From: Saccoglossus kowalevskii
Lineage: Eukaryota > Hemichordata > Enteropneusta > Harrimaniidae
Length of the DNA stretch: 31,172 bases
Assembly: GCF_000003605.2 (NCBI RefSeq)
Contig: NW_003116463.1
Span: forward strand, 92,536 to 123,707
Direction: 5' to 3'
Made by a program: the position numbers and the translations under genes. The notes under the pieces were generated by a model. It had not been told where the DNA came from, did no database searches, and saw nothing but the letters and a program-made list of their open reading frames with translations. Below are positions 1-10,030 of the stretch, one piece after another; position 1 is the stretch's first letter, and every line of letters starts with the position of its first letter.

Positions 1-1190
1 TCATTCATTCAATTACTAGTATTTATAAATTTATTGGTGGTGGCACAATTCACTGAAGATCACAAATTAATATGTAAATTAGATCATTTAAATAATGTAT
101 TTATCACTTTCTTATGGTTATTAAAAGTTGGTATGTTTATATGTACTGTAAACCATAATTGTAGTTGCTAGGAATTTCCTGATTTGATGATTTAATGGCA
201 TAGAAAGACAAGAAAGTGAAATGTTCACAACTATAGAAATCTCTTGCTGTTATAAATGATGTACAGAGGCATACTAGTATACTACTTGTAGTATAAGTAT
301 TGTCAGTTATAAATGATGTCCTATAAATTATATGAGTACTTTGTATTTTGTACTTGGCAGGATAGATTTACAACCTTCTGCAGTGACAGATTTAGAGAAG
401 GCGCAGAAGCCCCCCCCCAAAAAAAAAAAAACGTCGTTACACATATATCTATAGCAAAGTGTGGGTATGTGAGCTTATAAATTACACTAGTGGGTTCATG
501 AAAAGTAAAAAAGACAGTGTTTCTTTCCACACGAAGAACGAAACACGACTATTTAACAGTCGTCAATGGATATCTCTTCAATGTTACGTTTACTCACGTT
601 GCTGAGCACACTGCCCGAGGATTCTTTCCGCAAAATTCTGACGTACATTTTGGTCTGCATAAACTTGGATCGTCAGACACTATCACTGTCGAGTCCGTTC
701 CTGTCAACATAAAAAAAACATGCAGTGTTTTATAATGAAATTATTAACATGCATCCTTAAAAATGCCCAGAAATTATTTATTCGTGTTTTGGACATCGAA
801 AAGACACGGTGGATAATTTGTTTTAAGATTAAATTAGACAGATTTGCCGGAGTAAACAGTTTGGGTATGTAATTAGAGATCGATGTATGTTCTTTTGTAT
901 AGTTTCTGTTTCCGTTATCTGAAATAATTACCAATTAACGGACTATTCAGTAGCGTATTATGTACCTTGTAGTTTGATGAAGGGATGTTATTGACGTACG
1001 ACTTATCTAATAGCATCTTGTTATGGACACCACCTCCCGCTATCTGAGATACCGTAACGCATGTACTAAATGCTTCTCCGTTAACTCTGTCGAGAGGTGT
1101 TGAATGAACCATGTACAGTCACCACGCTTGGTTAAATGAGGTGACAATCATCGAGTAAATGATGTAATTTATTATTACTGAAGTACTTAC
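1..1190. other. No gene recognised
   Basis: AT-rich sequence without a recognisable exon. It contains a C-run followed by an A-run at 410-431. Any further exon of the minus-strand IGFBP-domain gene would lie here or beyond the left edge, but none can be identified with confidence. Confidence 0.5.
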
Positions 1191-1536
1191 TTGACCGACA
1201 CACTCCAGGAAGCGGATTATAATATCCAGGCGGAATATTAGGATTTGCTGGTTTCACACACTCCAGTCCGAAGTCGCACTTTCCTAAACTTCCCCACTTG
1301 CCACCACAGCTTTCTCCTTCCACGCTTGCACACGCTGGGCAGCAATCGCATGTTCCCGTTGTCACACCTCCTCGACACTTGTTTTCTAGCCGACTCGGCT
1401 TCCTGGGCTTGCAGAGCATGCGGTCGCATGGTGGACAATGTAGACCATCGCGCTTTCCTTTATCGCCATAGCTGTCCACATTTTGTATAGCCAATAATAA
1501 TATTACTGTTAACAGTGTCGTAACTGTGCTGTCCAT
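1191..1536 (-). CDS. Secreted single IGFBP N-terminal domain protein, first coding exon
   Basis: The ATG at 1536-1534 opens a reading frame with a hydrophobic signal peptide (residues 1-22, LLTVILLLAI core). A compact cysteine-rich domain follows, with 12 cysteines at residues 34, 37, 42, 54, 63, 65, 66, 69, 77, 87, 93 and 113. The spacing and the CDCCPAC and CGGKWG motifs are those of the IGFBP N-terminal (insulin-like growth factor binding) domain, as in CRIM1, HTRA1 and the single-domain SIBD proteins of invertebrates. The usual GCGCC core reads TCDCC here. The domain closes at PGVC (residues 110-113), and a consensus donor GTAAGT follows at 1190-1185, leaving the exon in phase 1. If the donor is not used, the frame runs 19 residues further to a stop at 1132. 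The protein is expected to be secreted and may bind an insulin-like peptide; that role is inferred from the family. It could be a complete single-domain protein with a short second exon, or the first exon of a longer multi-domain gene. Confidence 0.8.
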
Positions 1537-1696
1537 TATGCTTAGTTATATGGAGACCTCGGCGTGGATGGAACACGAACAATTCTGACAAGATACGTCA
1601 CTTCGTAGAAGTACGGACTATGCACTCGGCTGATAAACAATTGCTCGCTGTACTCGGTTTAGCTTAGTTTTGGCGTGGTTTGAACGTACGCAAAGC

Positions 1697-1703
1697 TTAT
1701 ATA
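1697..1703 (-). promoter_or_regulatory. TATA box for the IGFBP-domain gene
   Basis: TATATAAG on the minus strand lies about 160 bp upstream of the ATG at 1536. Transcription starting some 30 bp downstream would give a 5' UTR of about 130 nt. A second TATA-like sequence, TATATAAAG, faces the other way at about 1724-1732. Confidence 0.45.
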
Positions 1704-1736
1704 CATATCGATCGGACTTGAGTATATAAAGTCAGG

Positions 1737-3012
1737 GCAATATGACCCCTGTACCTTATTGAGTCAACCGACACCAAAATATTGCCAAACTCTGTTTGAC
1801 ACAAATCAGAACCCTTCAACGAATCGCGATCGCTAATTCCCACATTAGCTGTCAAACAATTGACCAATGAAGAGCCGATTCCGTGTGAAACGGAACAATG
1901 TAGCATAGTTTGGCGTTGATGATTCGATGGTGCCTCCCCCTTTGTGTTGAGTATATTGAAAAAAACTGCAATCTTGTTTCTCTTCTCACAAGACAGCTAT
2001 GTCAGATAGTTGTTTTTTAAAACTGTTTACTCACTTTTCAGTGTTTTGGTCTCCTGTCGTCGCCTGTTTTATGTTGGGATTTCACAAAGTCGTCCGACAG
2101 ACAATCACGCTATACAACATTGCTATATAGCCGTACTAATTTCTCGAAGTCATGCACGTCCAATGTAAACGCAGTCATGGGAAACTTGCCAGCGACTTCA
2201 ATCCGGCTCATTTGATATTTTTTGCTGAGATCATCCTTTTATGAAATAAAACAGCTCCATGATTTTCAGTACATTTGGTCAAACATTACATCTATTTTAG
2301 CATTTCAATAAAGTCATTGAAGACCGCATATATAGCGTCGAAGGCGGTTTCTTTCAACCTCGGTCCTGTTCAAACGATGAGGTTTTACATAGCTTGTTGT
2401 ATTTGGATTGGTATAAGTTCACGCTTGAATTACTTTCAACCAATCCATGATTCTCTTATAAAGCCTACCCTGTCACCACCTAATTAGAGATGTATATATT
2501 TTCTCGCAATACGGTCCCGCCTATGTAATGAGAGGTGCGACCCCATTGAAAACACATTCCTCACAAGAGTAAACAATTGTCGCAATGCGCGTGATTTGCA
2601 CAGGAAGTATTGAACTTTCAAGTGTTTTGTTATACGCGTCATAATCGCCGTTGATCATTGATTTTGAGACGTACTCGTAAACTTTGGTTTCAACTAGTAT
2701 TTGCTGGCACTGTGTCCTTATTTATGCATTAATTTTTAATGTGGTAAGTATTTTTTTTTTGTTCTACAAATTATTTGCTCTTTGTGAAATAAAATTATTT
2801 ATAAAAATGGTCAGTTGACTGTGTTTTTATCTGCATACATAAAGGCTACAACACATGCGAGGGACGAGAATTCTAATTATAATACATTCCAGGAATGTCT
2901 AAAAAGAAGAAACATTTAATTTGGAATAGAAACGCCATGTATGCCATGTATACGATCATATTCACTGAAAAAAATGACTTGTTTGCACATGGCTTTAGAC
3001 AGGTAGTAACTC
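1737..3012. other. Intergenic, nothing recognised
   Basis: No exon with family similarity or paired splice sites was found on either strand. Short open frames here (for example 2275-2487) show no recognisable domain. Confidence 0.5.
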
Positions 3013-3017
3013 GAATG

Positions 3018-3534
3018 AGGGGAGGCAAGGGGGGGTAGCTGGTACGGTTTTACGGGAAATAAAAAGGGCTTTTCACAATTTACGAAGAAAAAAAGACGTT
3101 TTTACAGTTTACAGTGTTAACAAATGTAACATTGAATGGTCCGAAGAGCTCTCCGACTCAAATTCTCCACCATTGCTGCGCCGTGTGAAGAGACGCATGC
3201 GCATATTACCCTCGTAATGCTCTTCATTCGGTTAGAGGGCCTTTTACGTCTTGACATTCAATTTTGTAGTGAATTGTGCCTTCTAGTCGTTTTACAGTTT
3301 CTAAAATGTAATTTCCCTGGATTATTCTTTACGATTTTTTTATTTGGATCTGAATTTTTGTACGTACGAGAAAAATGACACATTTTTACAGTGTACGAAA
3401 AAAATATTTGATTGATTACGTTGTACGTCTAGCCTGTGATTACAGAATTACGGAATTTATTTTTTGTATTTACGTTGTACGAAGAAAAAAATATTGCAAT
3501 TACGTTGAACGAAAATAACCCTTGCCCCCCCCTT
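3018..3534. mobile_element. Non-autonomous DNA transposon-like element with TIRs and GAATG duplication
   Basis: The left end begins AGGGGAGGCAAGGG and the right end, read on the minus strand, begins AAGGGGGGGGCAAGGG. The ends are flanked by GAATG at 3013-3017 and again at 3535-3539, consistent with a 5-bp target duplication. Inside, motifs of the type TTTACGTTGTACGAA followed by an A-run recur in direct orientation (about 3076-3100, 3384-3406, 3466-3492). No transposase is visible. The superfamily is not identified. Confidence 0.5.
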
Positions 3535-3539
3535 GAATG

Positions 3540-4002
3540 TGATAAAAATCTGATGTAATTAGAATTTCATGTGCCGATGTACGTCGTTTAGCTACATGAC
3601 CAAATGAATATGGACATTTAATTAATTGGCTGAGAAAGAAGCTGCCTAAACGAGATTTGTTCTCGTCATTTAGTCAAATTACAGTCGCAGTCACAGTGGA
3701 GACATTTTGATCAAATGTACTTACAGGCGACCATCTTCTACTTTACAGTGTTCCTAAAAAATGCTTACCAGAGAAAGTTATATTCGAACCTATATGAACC
3801 CAAGTAATTGGACGATGAAAGTGATATGTATCGGCGATAAGGGCCTTTATCTACGTATCTCATTTGAGATTGCGCTATTATGAAAGTTGTTATGTAAGTA
3901 CCCGAAACGCGACAAAGCCGTTCCTTTTATCTTTATAAATATTTATATTTTTCAAATGTAGATGATTCGTCATTTAAATCCACCCACACGAGGCAGAAAG
4001 TC
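3540..4002. other. Intergenic, nothing recognised
   Basis: Unremarkable AT-rich sequence between the TIR element and the minisatellite. Confidence 0.5.
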
Positions 4003-4616
4003 GTGTTCACAAAGTGTGATCCCAACGATGGACAACGGTTACTGAAAAAGTTGTGTTTACACTGACCGCTTGTAAACTGGTTGGATATGGAGCGGATATG
4101 CTTACATCGTCTACTCGTAATCAGGGTGGGCACGATGTCGTGTTTACATTGTCTACTCGGTAACAAGCTGGGTACGGCCATGGATTGTAACAATGTTCAC
4201 TCGTAAACTGGCGCTAGATCGGCACGGGCATGGTGTTGTGCTCTGTGCATTCGTGAATTGATTGGCTACGGACATCATCCACTCATCAACTGGATTGATA
4301 TGAGGGCGGTGTTGTATTTACACTATTCATTCGTTAACTGTGTGAACACGGGCTTGATGTTCCGTTTACACTCTCCGCTTGTAAACTCAGTGGGTCGGTG
4401 CAGGGTACGGGTATAGTGTTGCGTTTACATTATCTACTCATGAAATGGGTGGGTGAGGGCATGATGTTGTATGTACTTGTAAACTGGTGGGTATGGATAG
4501 TGTCCTCTCGTAAACTGAGTGGAGACGGACATTGTTCACTCATAAAATGGGAGGTTAGGGACAATGTTCACTCAAAAACTCTGTGGGCACGAACAATGTT
4601 CACTCGTAAACTTGAC
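4003..4616 (+). repeat. Degenerate minisatellite, CACTCGTAAACTG-type units
   Basis: The core GTTTACACT-(N)-CACTCGTAAACTGG-(N)-GGGCACGG recurs about a dozen times with unequal spacing of roughly 35-60 bp. Well-kept copies are near 4195-4210, 4500-4520 and 4590-4612. The spread of substitutions and indels indicates an old array. Confidence 0.65.
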
Positions 4617-4639
4617 TGAACAAGAAATAAAGGATTGAC

Positions 4640-7030
4640 TCCTAATACAAAATCTATTTTTACATAAATTGTGTGAAATATTTTTCCAGATTTTTTTGTC
4701 TGTTATTGATTCCTGTAGGCTGTGTTTTCTTTTGCTTTTATTTCCATTTCTGCCATCACCGTGTTTCTAATAGACCGGCCCTTTAATAGAAATGTGTTTA
4801 TATTTTCTATATATATATTTTTTTTAGAATTTTCGAAACTTTTGTTTGGCACAGTCTCGTTCATTGTGTCAGAATACACAGAACTGCATCGTTTCAAAAA
4901 CTTGAATGGCCCTGGATATAACCAAACTAACGATCCATAGGTTCAGTGTAAAAAGGTACAATATACATGTATTTCGTCGAAAGATAAATTTACCGTAATT
5001 TAAGTTTTCAAATTCCATTAAATTGCGACGAAATGTCATAAACCAACCGTAACATCGGCCACGATTGATTAACGTATTGATTCATGAAATGTGTACCACC
5101 AGAGATTACCCAGGAGAATCAAACATAAATCATTGTTATTCAGAATGTTATTACATTAACGTGTTTATACTCGGAAAGGAGCAACTGGAATTGTCCAAAA
5201 ACAATCTCATAGACCTACACTTCGCAAAACACCCACAACTTGTATCATTGAAATTGAAAATCAATACCAAGAAATTTAATTTAAATTATTTCACCATATT
5301 AAATAAAGTTTAAAATGAAGAGAAATGAAAATACCGTTAGTTAGATTTTGTATAATGAGAATGACACGCTTGAATATTTATTTCACATGTGGATCCACAA
5401 CAAGATTCAAGTTTTTGTTTGGAACTACATATTTAATCACAATGATATTATATTTAATGACATTACTTTATCTAAATTACACTTGCTGGCAAAGATAATT
5501 GCCGGCTAGATGCACAATCATTTGGGGGAACCTTAAGGGTAAACCGAAGGCCCGACCGTATTCATATCTATGTTATTTCTGGCAACTGTATTGCGCGTAA
5601 ATACGGGGTGGTCTAACTAAATTGGCAGTTAACCAACTCACCGGAACCTCCATTATAACCCGTATACGGACGCATACGTCGTGCGCAAATTACCGCAGCA
5701 TCAATCAACAGAAAAAATAAACCGAATCAAAGCGGAAAGATGAAAGATACACCGGAAATCCCGAGAAATGGACGAAGTCAAATAGTTTTGTCATTTTTCA
5801 CTGCGGCTGTCTTTGCTTTGGTCTTTACTTCCATTATGGATGCATGATTAATGAAAGTACTGGTTATTTTAAATCATTCTTATGTGTGTTTGTCTCCAGC
5901 TAAAAGTCGGTGTTCTATTTAGAGTCGACACTCAGCTGCCCTTCGGCAACCATCGAAATGTGGAAACTACCCTCTGACCAGTCAATACATTTATAGTAGA
6001 CTTGTGGTTCAAATACGTATTAATATATGCGCGAACAGTGTTATATACAACGTAGAGCGTGTAGATTGCATTCTCAGGACAATGAGTTGTGTATTTAGCA
6101 GCTGATTCCAAGTTGGCCAGGTATAGTTTGAAATTTTAATACCAGAAATCAGAGAATGCATAAGCCATAGACAAACTGTTACAATAATTATTGAAAGCAC
6201 ATAGACCAGAGAAACACTTTGGTCTCAATATACTGGGCTAGTAGAGATCTGAAATAAGAAAGGCGCACTGAAATGTTAAATTGTTTGTCGGAAATTCGGG
6301 AGAGATTGCATATTATTAATGGTAAAGCTATTAAGATTGACCCCCACAAACCCTAAATATTTCTGCTACCCTGCTGTAATCCACTAAAAAGGTACTGTGT
6401 TTTATACATGTAAAACATCACATGCCAAATAGAAGTCGACCATAAAGAATGTGTAAGTTCTCTGTTCAATTATTAGTCGACTTAGACGCTAATACTTACT
6501 AAACACCAGTATCTAAAACTTAAATTATTATTCCACTTCGGCCTAAACTAGGTATCCATCACGGTTGATTGTTTGTTTGTTTGTTTTAATACTTTAATGT
6601 GTACCACTTTTGAAGACAAATAAATTTATTTTCATCCTCAGGCTGTGTAGGTAGGAACTGTGACTCATCTATGGGCTGTGACAGATTTTAAGGCGATGCA
6701 GCTAAAATTTCAGGCGAAGTCCCATACGCCTAATTTGGCATATGTAAAAAGAGGTAACTATAAATAAATAACTATACGTTTGCCAAAACGCCGTTTTAAT
6801 GTATCGAAGAATTTGATGTATGTGTAAAATTGTCGTTGCTTAACAATGTTTGAGAACTTGTTTTTAATAAACGAATACATAGCAACGATCACAAAAACAG
6901 AGCGCCGAGTGAATCGGCCAAGAACCCCAACTGTCTTAAATACACCGTTGAGGGAAGTACACATAAACTAGAGTGGAAACACATTAGAAGTCATACGTCT
7001 GAGGGCCAGTATATTATTAAAGCCAAGATG
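4640..7030. other. Intergenic, nothing recognised
   Basis: No exon, RNA gene or long repeat could be supported. Local simple sequence includes a (TTTG)n run near 6567-6588. Open frames at 5065-5313 and 6758-6964 lack domain features. Confidence 0.5.
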
Positions 7031-7035
7031 CAGTA

Positions 7036-7199
7036 TTAAAGCGGGGAGTCGTCATCTGCGCATGCGTCAGATGACCATACCGTGTCATTGTTTATAAACA
7101 AGCGTCTACCAAAGAGCCTTTGCGTTTTTAGCGTGTGTTGTTATTATCGCTTGGAACTCAATTCCCGAGCGTGCGCAAGTGACGACCCTTCCGCTTTAA
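7036..7199. mobile_element. MITE with TTAA ends, copy 1
   Basis: A 164-bp segment bounded by TTAA at 7036-7039 and 7196-7199. The left terminus starts TTAAAGCGGGGAGTCGTCA. The right terminus read on the minus strand starts TTAAAGCGGAAGGGTCGTCA. The inverted similarity extends about 30 bp into a GCGCATGC/GCGCACGC stretch. TTAA targeting is typical of piggyBac-type elements. No coding capacity. A related element lies at 20994-21126. Confidence 0.6.
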
Positions 7200-7311
7200 T
7201 AAGTAAATCTATAACACATAAACCTACGGGGACTGTGATTCAGTTTCAATTATCAAAAAAAATTGGTAAATTTTCTATTCTATTCTTTCTATTCTATTTT
7301 ATTCTATAACT

Positions 7312-7422
<111 letters not shown>

Positions 7423-8334
7423 GACACACCACTGACAGCAATAAGGTCATATACAAAACAAATAAAGGTACAGTAGAAAAAAAAGGCAAATACATGTAGA
7501 AACAAATACTGTAAAACGCTTTCTCTATACACTGGTTAGTTGTTGCTATCTTGAAAAAATCATGCCGTTGTCGTTAATCACCAAAATTAATTGTCTTCTC
7601 TTTCTATATTCTCTTTCTTGTCTTCACTGATTATAATTGTTCAACTTTTTCTACTTTCGTGAGGCATTTTTCTAATTTCATTTCATATCTGAAATTCCTG
7701 TAGGTTGCGGTTCCATTGCATTATAACAGTTGGTGTTTATCTGTTTGTTTATTAATATTTAATACATGGTTATAATGTTTAATTAGTTTTCTTTAATAAA
7801 TACATAGATAGCAAAAGTCTGCATATCTACCGTTATGAACGTATTTATAAACAATCCAAAAGGAATCGACTGTAGTCTGTAGGCACTAACACGACCCCAT
7901 ATTTCACAACAAATACGTAACAATCGGAGGAATGAGTTTGTCAAACAAGGAGAGTGAAAATATATTTTGTTTATGGCCAATTTTGACTTTCAGAAATAAT
8001 TTTTTTGATCCTTTTTTCATGATTAGCATGACCCCTTTAAAATATTGGCTTAAACGTATAGATGCAATATTGTTGTTTGATACTTAATGTAGGTGAATGC
8101 TGAGAGATGATTTTGTCATGACGTGAAACGCTGTGTTTGTAGCACACAACTCAGTAGTCGTTCGAATATTGCTGTGCGTCCTGTAAACTCAACATCATTA
8201 TAAATCATAATTCGATTTGACCTTTAGTATGAAGTATCCAACAACAATATTAAAATATATAATATATGTGTTTCTTTATATTACATTTAATACTACTGCC
8301 ATATAAGGGACGACTGACCTGACTGTCCATCAAT
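7423..8334. other. Intergenic, nothing recognised
   Basis: AT-rich spacer between the microsatellite and the LINE remnant, with no supportable gene. Confidence 0.5.
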
Positions 8335-8540
8335 TAAGGATCATGCATGTATTCGGATCGAAAATAGAAGGAAAATCCTTAATGAATAAAGTTTGACTCA
8401 AATGACACCCCTGTTTTACGACTGAATGGGATTTAGATGACTCATGATCAATTATACCATTATGTTTTGTACCTATTTCCCTTAATACCATATATTTTAG
8501 TTTCATATACCCATTCGTCCCAGATACTGTTAAAAACTTT
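8335..8540 (-). pseudogene. LINE reverse transcriptase fragment (inverted 5' part)
   Basis: The minus-strand frame carries the signature VVKQGCHLSQTLFIKDFPSI (about 8425-8366), which corresponds to the GVKQGCxLSPTLFNxxINDLP block of non-LTR retrotransposon reverse transcriptases. The preceding TNGYM segment fits the YGINGxM block upstream of it. The similarity stops at both ends without the YADD catalytic block, so the piece is not functional. It lies head-to-head with the C-terminal fragment that starts near 8541. Confidence 0.65.
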
Positions 8541-8965
8541 GCATAAGTCAAAATTAAAAGAAATCTATGTTGAAAAAGTTTGGCTACCAGCAGTTCAGAC
8601 AAACCAAAATTACAATAAATTACGTACAGTGTCAGTTCAAACCTACATATAAATTTGAACCATATTTGAATCAAGTAAAAAATGCACAACATAGAACCAG
8701 CTTCACCAAATTTAGGATATTTGCACATACCCTACCAATTGAAAAAATTAGATATCAAGGGATACCTCAAGAGGAAAGAAAGTGCCAGCTTTGTAATAAT
8801 GGGGCTATTAGCAATGAAATCCATGCACTTTTAGACTGCAGCCATACTGGAATAACAAATGCTCGTACTGAATTTCTGTATGCAGAAATTTTAAGTTCGA
8901 GAGATAGGTTCATTGCCAATAGTGCTAGCAAATTTATTGACAGCATATTATTTTACTATAAGTAA
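8541..8965 (+). pseudogene. LINE reverse transcriptase C-terminal fragment (3' part)
   Basis: The plus strand encodes the C-terminal region of a non-LTR retrotransposon polyprotein: HRTSFTKFRIFAHTLPIEK, then the GIPQEERKCQLC zinc-knuckle-like stretch with C-X2-C...H-X4-C spacing (CQLC, H, C in HALLDC). The stop codon ends at 8965. Upstream, the similarity (LKEIYVEKVW, NKLRT) lies in another frame, so a frameshift occurred near 8630-8650. The part before this region of the element is present only as the inverted fragment to the left. The 3' UTR presumably continues beyond 8965, but its end is not evident. Confidence 0.75.
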
Positions 8966-9948
8966 TTTTACTTAGACTTTAGTCTTTTATGTATTTTCTT
9001 TTGTCTCGTGTGTGTACTTGTGTTTTATTATATTTAATGTCTTTTTACCACAGATACTAAATGTTTTTCATCTTTCAGCTAAAAGTGCATTTTCTGTAGG
9101 GGATATTCCGCAGCGACCCTATTCAATGTTTATAAGAATGTGAATGTGAGCACCTATTCCAGTCTGAATTTTGTCAACGCAGCACATTGGTTCAATTATG
9201 CAGTCATCAGCCGAGTCATGCATTTTTTAGTTCTCTGTATGTTCTTGTTTTTATGATTTCATCATTATGGCATTGATTGTTTACTCATACAAAATTATAC
9301 CAAATTATACCCGGATCTTACTAGAATAGGTCACAATAGCAGCAGTTTTTCTTTTGGTATTGTTCTATAGCTGATGATGAATTCCACTGTGAGAATAATT
9401 TGAACTCCGCAAAACGAAAGAGCGCCGCTTGTGGTGACACGGTGACGGTGACCTTATAACGACGATGACGTTAGTCTTTTGTTCAGATTCGGTTTAGGGT
9501 TACTGCAATTTCGCTTTCTCAACAGAACACATGTGCTCAAGAATCGTCTGATTGTTAGTGTTAATCGCTTTGCAGTTATGGATATTGTACATGACACCAG
9601 CGAACGTACTTATTTTCGCTATTGACACGCAGATACAACAGTGGCGAAGACAGTGAATACTAGTCAAAGATCAACCCGAATTCGAGACTAACTACAACAA
9701 CATGACCTCCTTGGCAACATAAAACGACGCTAATTTTGTGATTGATACATTAACCGGACGAAGTTGGAAAATGTACTGATAAGAATTTTCGAAAAATAGT
9801 TCTCCTCTGTGACAAGACTGTGAGAATCTCACTCACAGACTCGCCAAAACCTTCATTGGATTAGAAAGCGAACTCGATCACTTACTCGTTGGATTGGTGC
9901 CCTGTTTGTATACAACAGCTGATAGCTCATTCGACTTCAGGACGTTCA
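8966..9948. other. Spacer upstream of the FAM227 gene
   Basis: Probably begins with the LINE 3' UTR. From about 9400 on, the sequence becomes richer in CpG and likely belongs to the FAM227 promoter region. It contains three GGTGAC repeats at 9433-9451. No exon was identified. Confidence 0.4.
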
Positions 9949-9960
9949 GTTACCAGTAAC
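9949..9960 (+). promoter_or_regulatory. X-box-like RFX site upstream of FAM227
   Basis: GTTACCAGTAAC fits the RFX X-box consensus GTNRCC(N0-3)RGYAAC with no spacer. It ends 70 bp before the ATG at 10031, within the distance at which X-boxes occur in ciliary genes. A zero-length spacer is less common than one or two bases, so this is a candidate only. Confidence 0.45.
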
Positions 9961-10030
9961 AATTTTGAAAAGAAAAAAAGATACTACGGTAACGAATCAG
10001 TGTTCTACGGATTTGGGGAGTTACGCGAAC

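Noticed and set aside
915-1112. Minus-strand open frame as second exon of the IGFBP-domain gene
   Set aside because: No domain similarity and no convincing acceptor in the required phase.
7057-7066. TGCGCATGCG as an NRF1-like promoter site (also in inverted form at 3194-3203)
   Set aside because: The first lies inside the terminal repeat of a MITE and the second inside a transposon-like element, with no gene start nearby.
8330-8728. 132-residue minus-strand open frame as one gene
   Set aside because: Only its C-terminal half matches a LINE reverse transcriptase. The N-terminal half is the antisense of the plus-strand LINE fragment.
9965-10030. Upstream extension of the FAM227 frame from a TTG at 9965
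   Set aside because: A non-ATG start is not expected here. The first ATG of the frame is at 10031.
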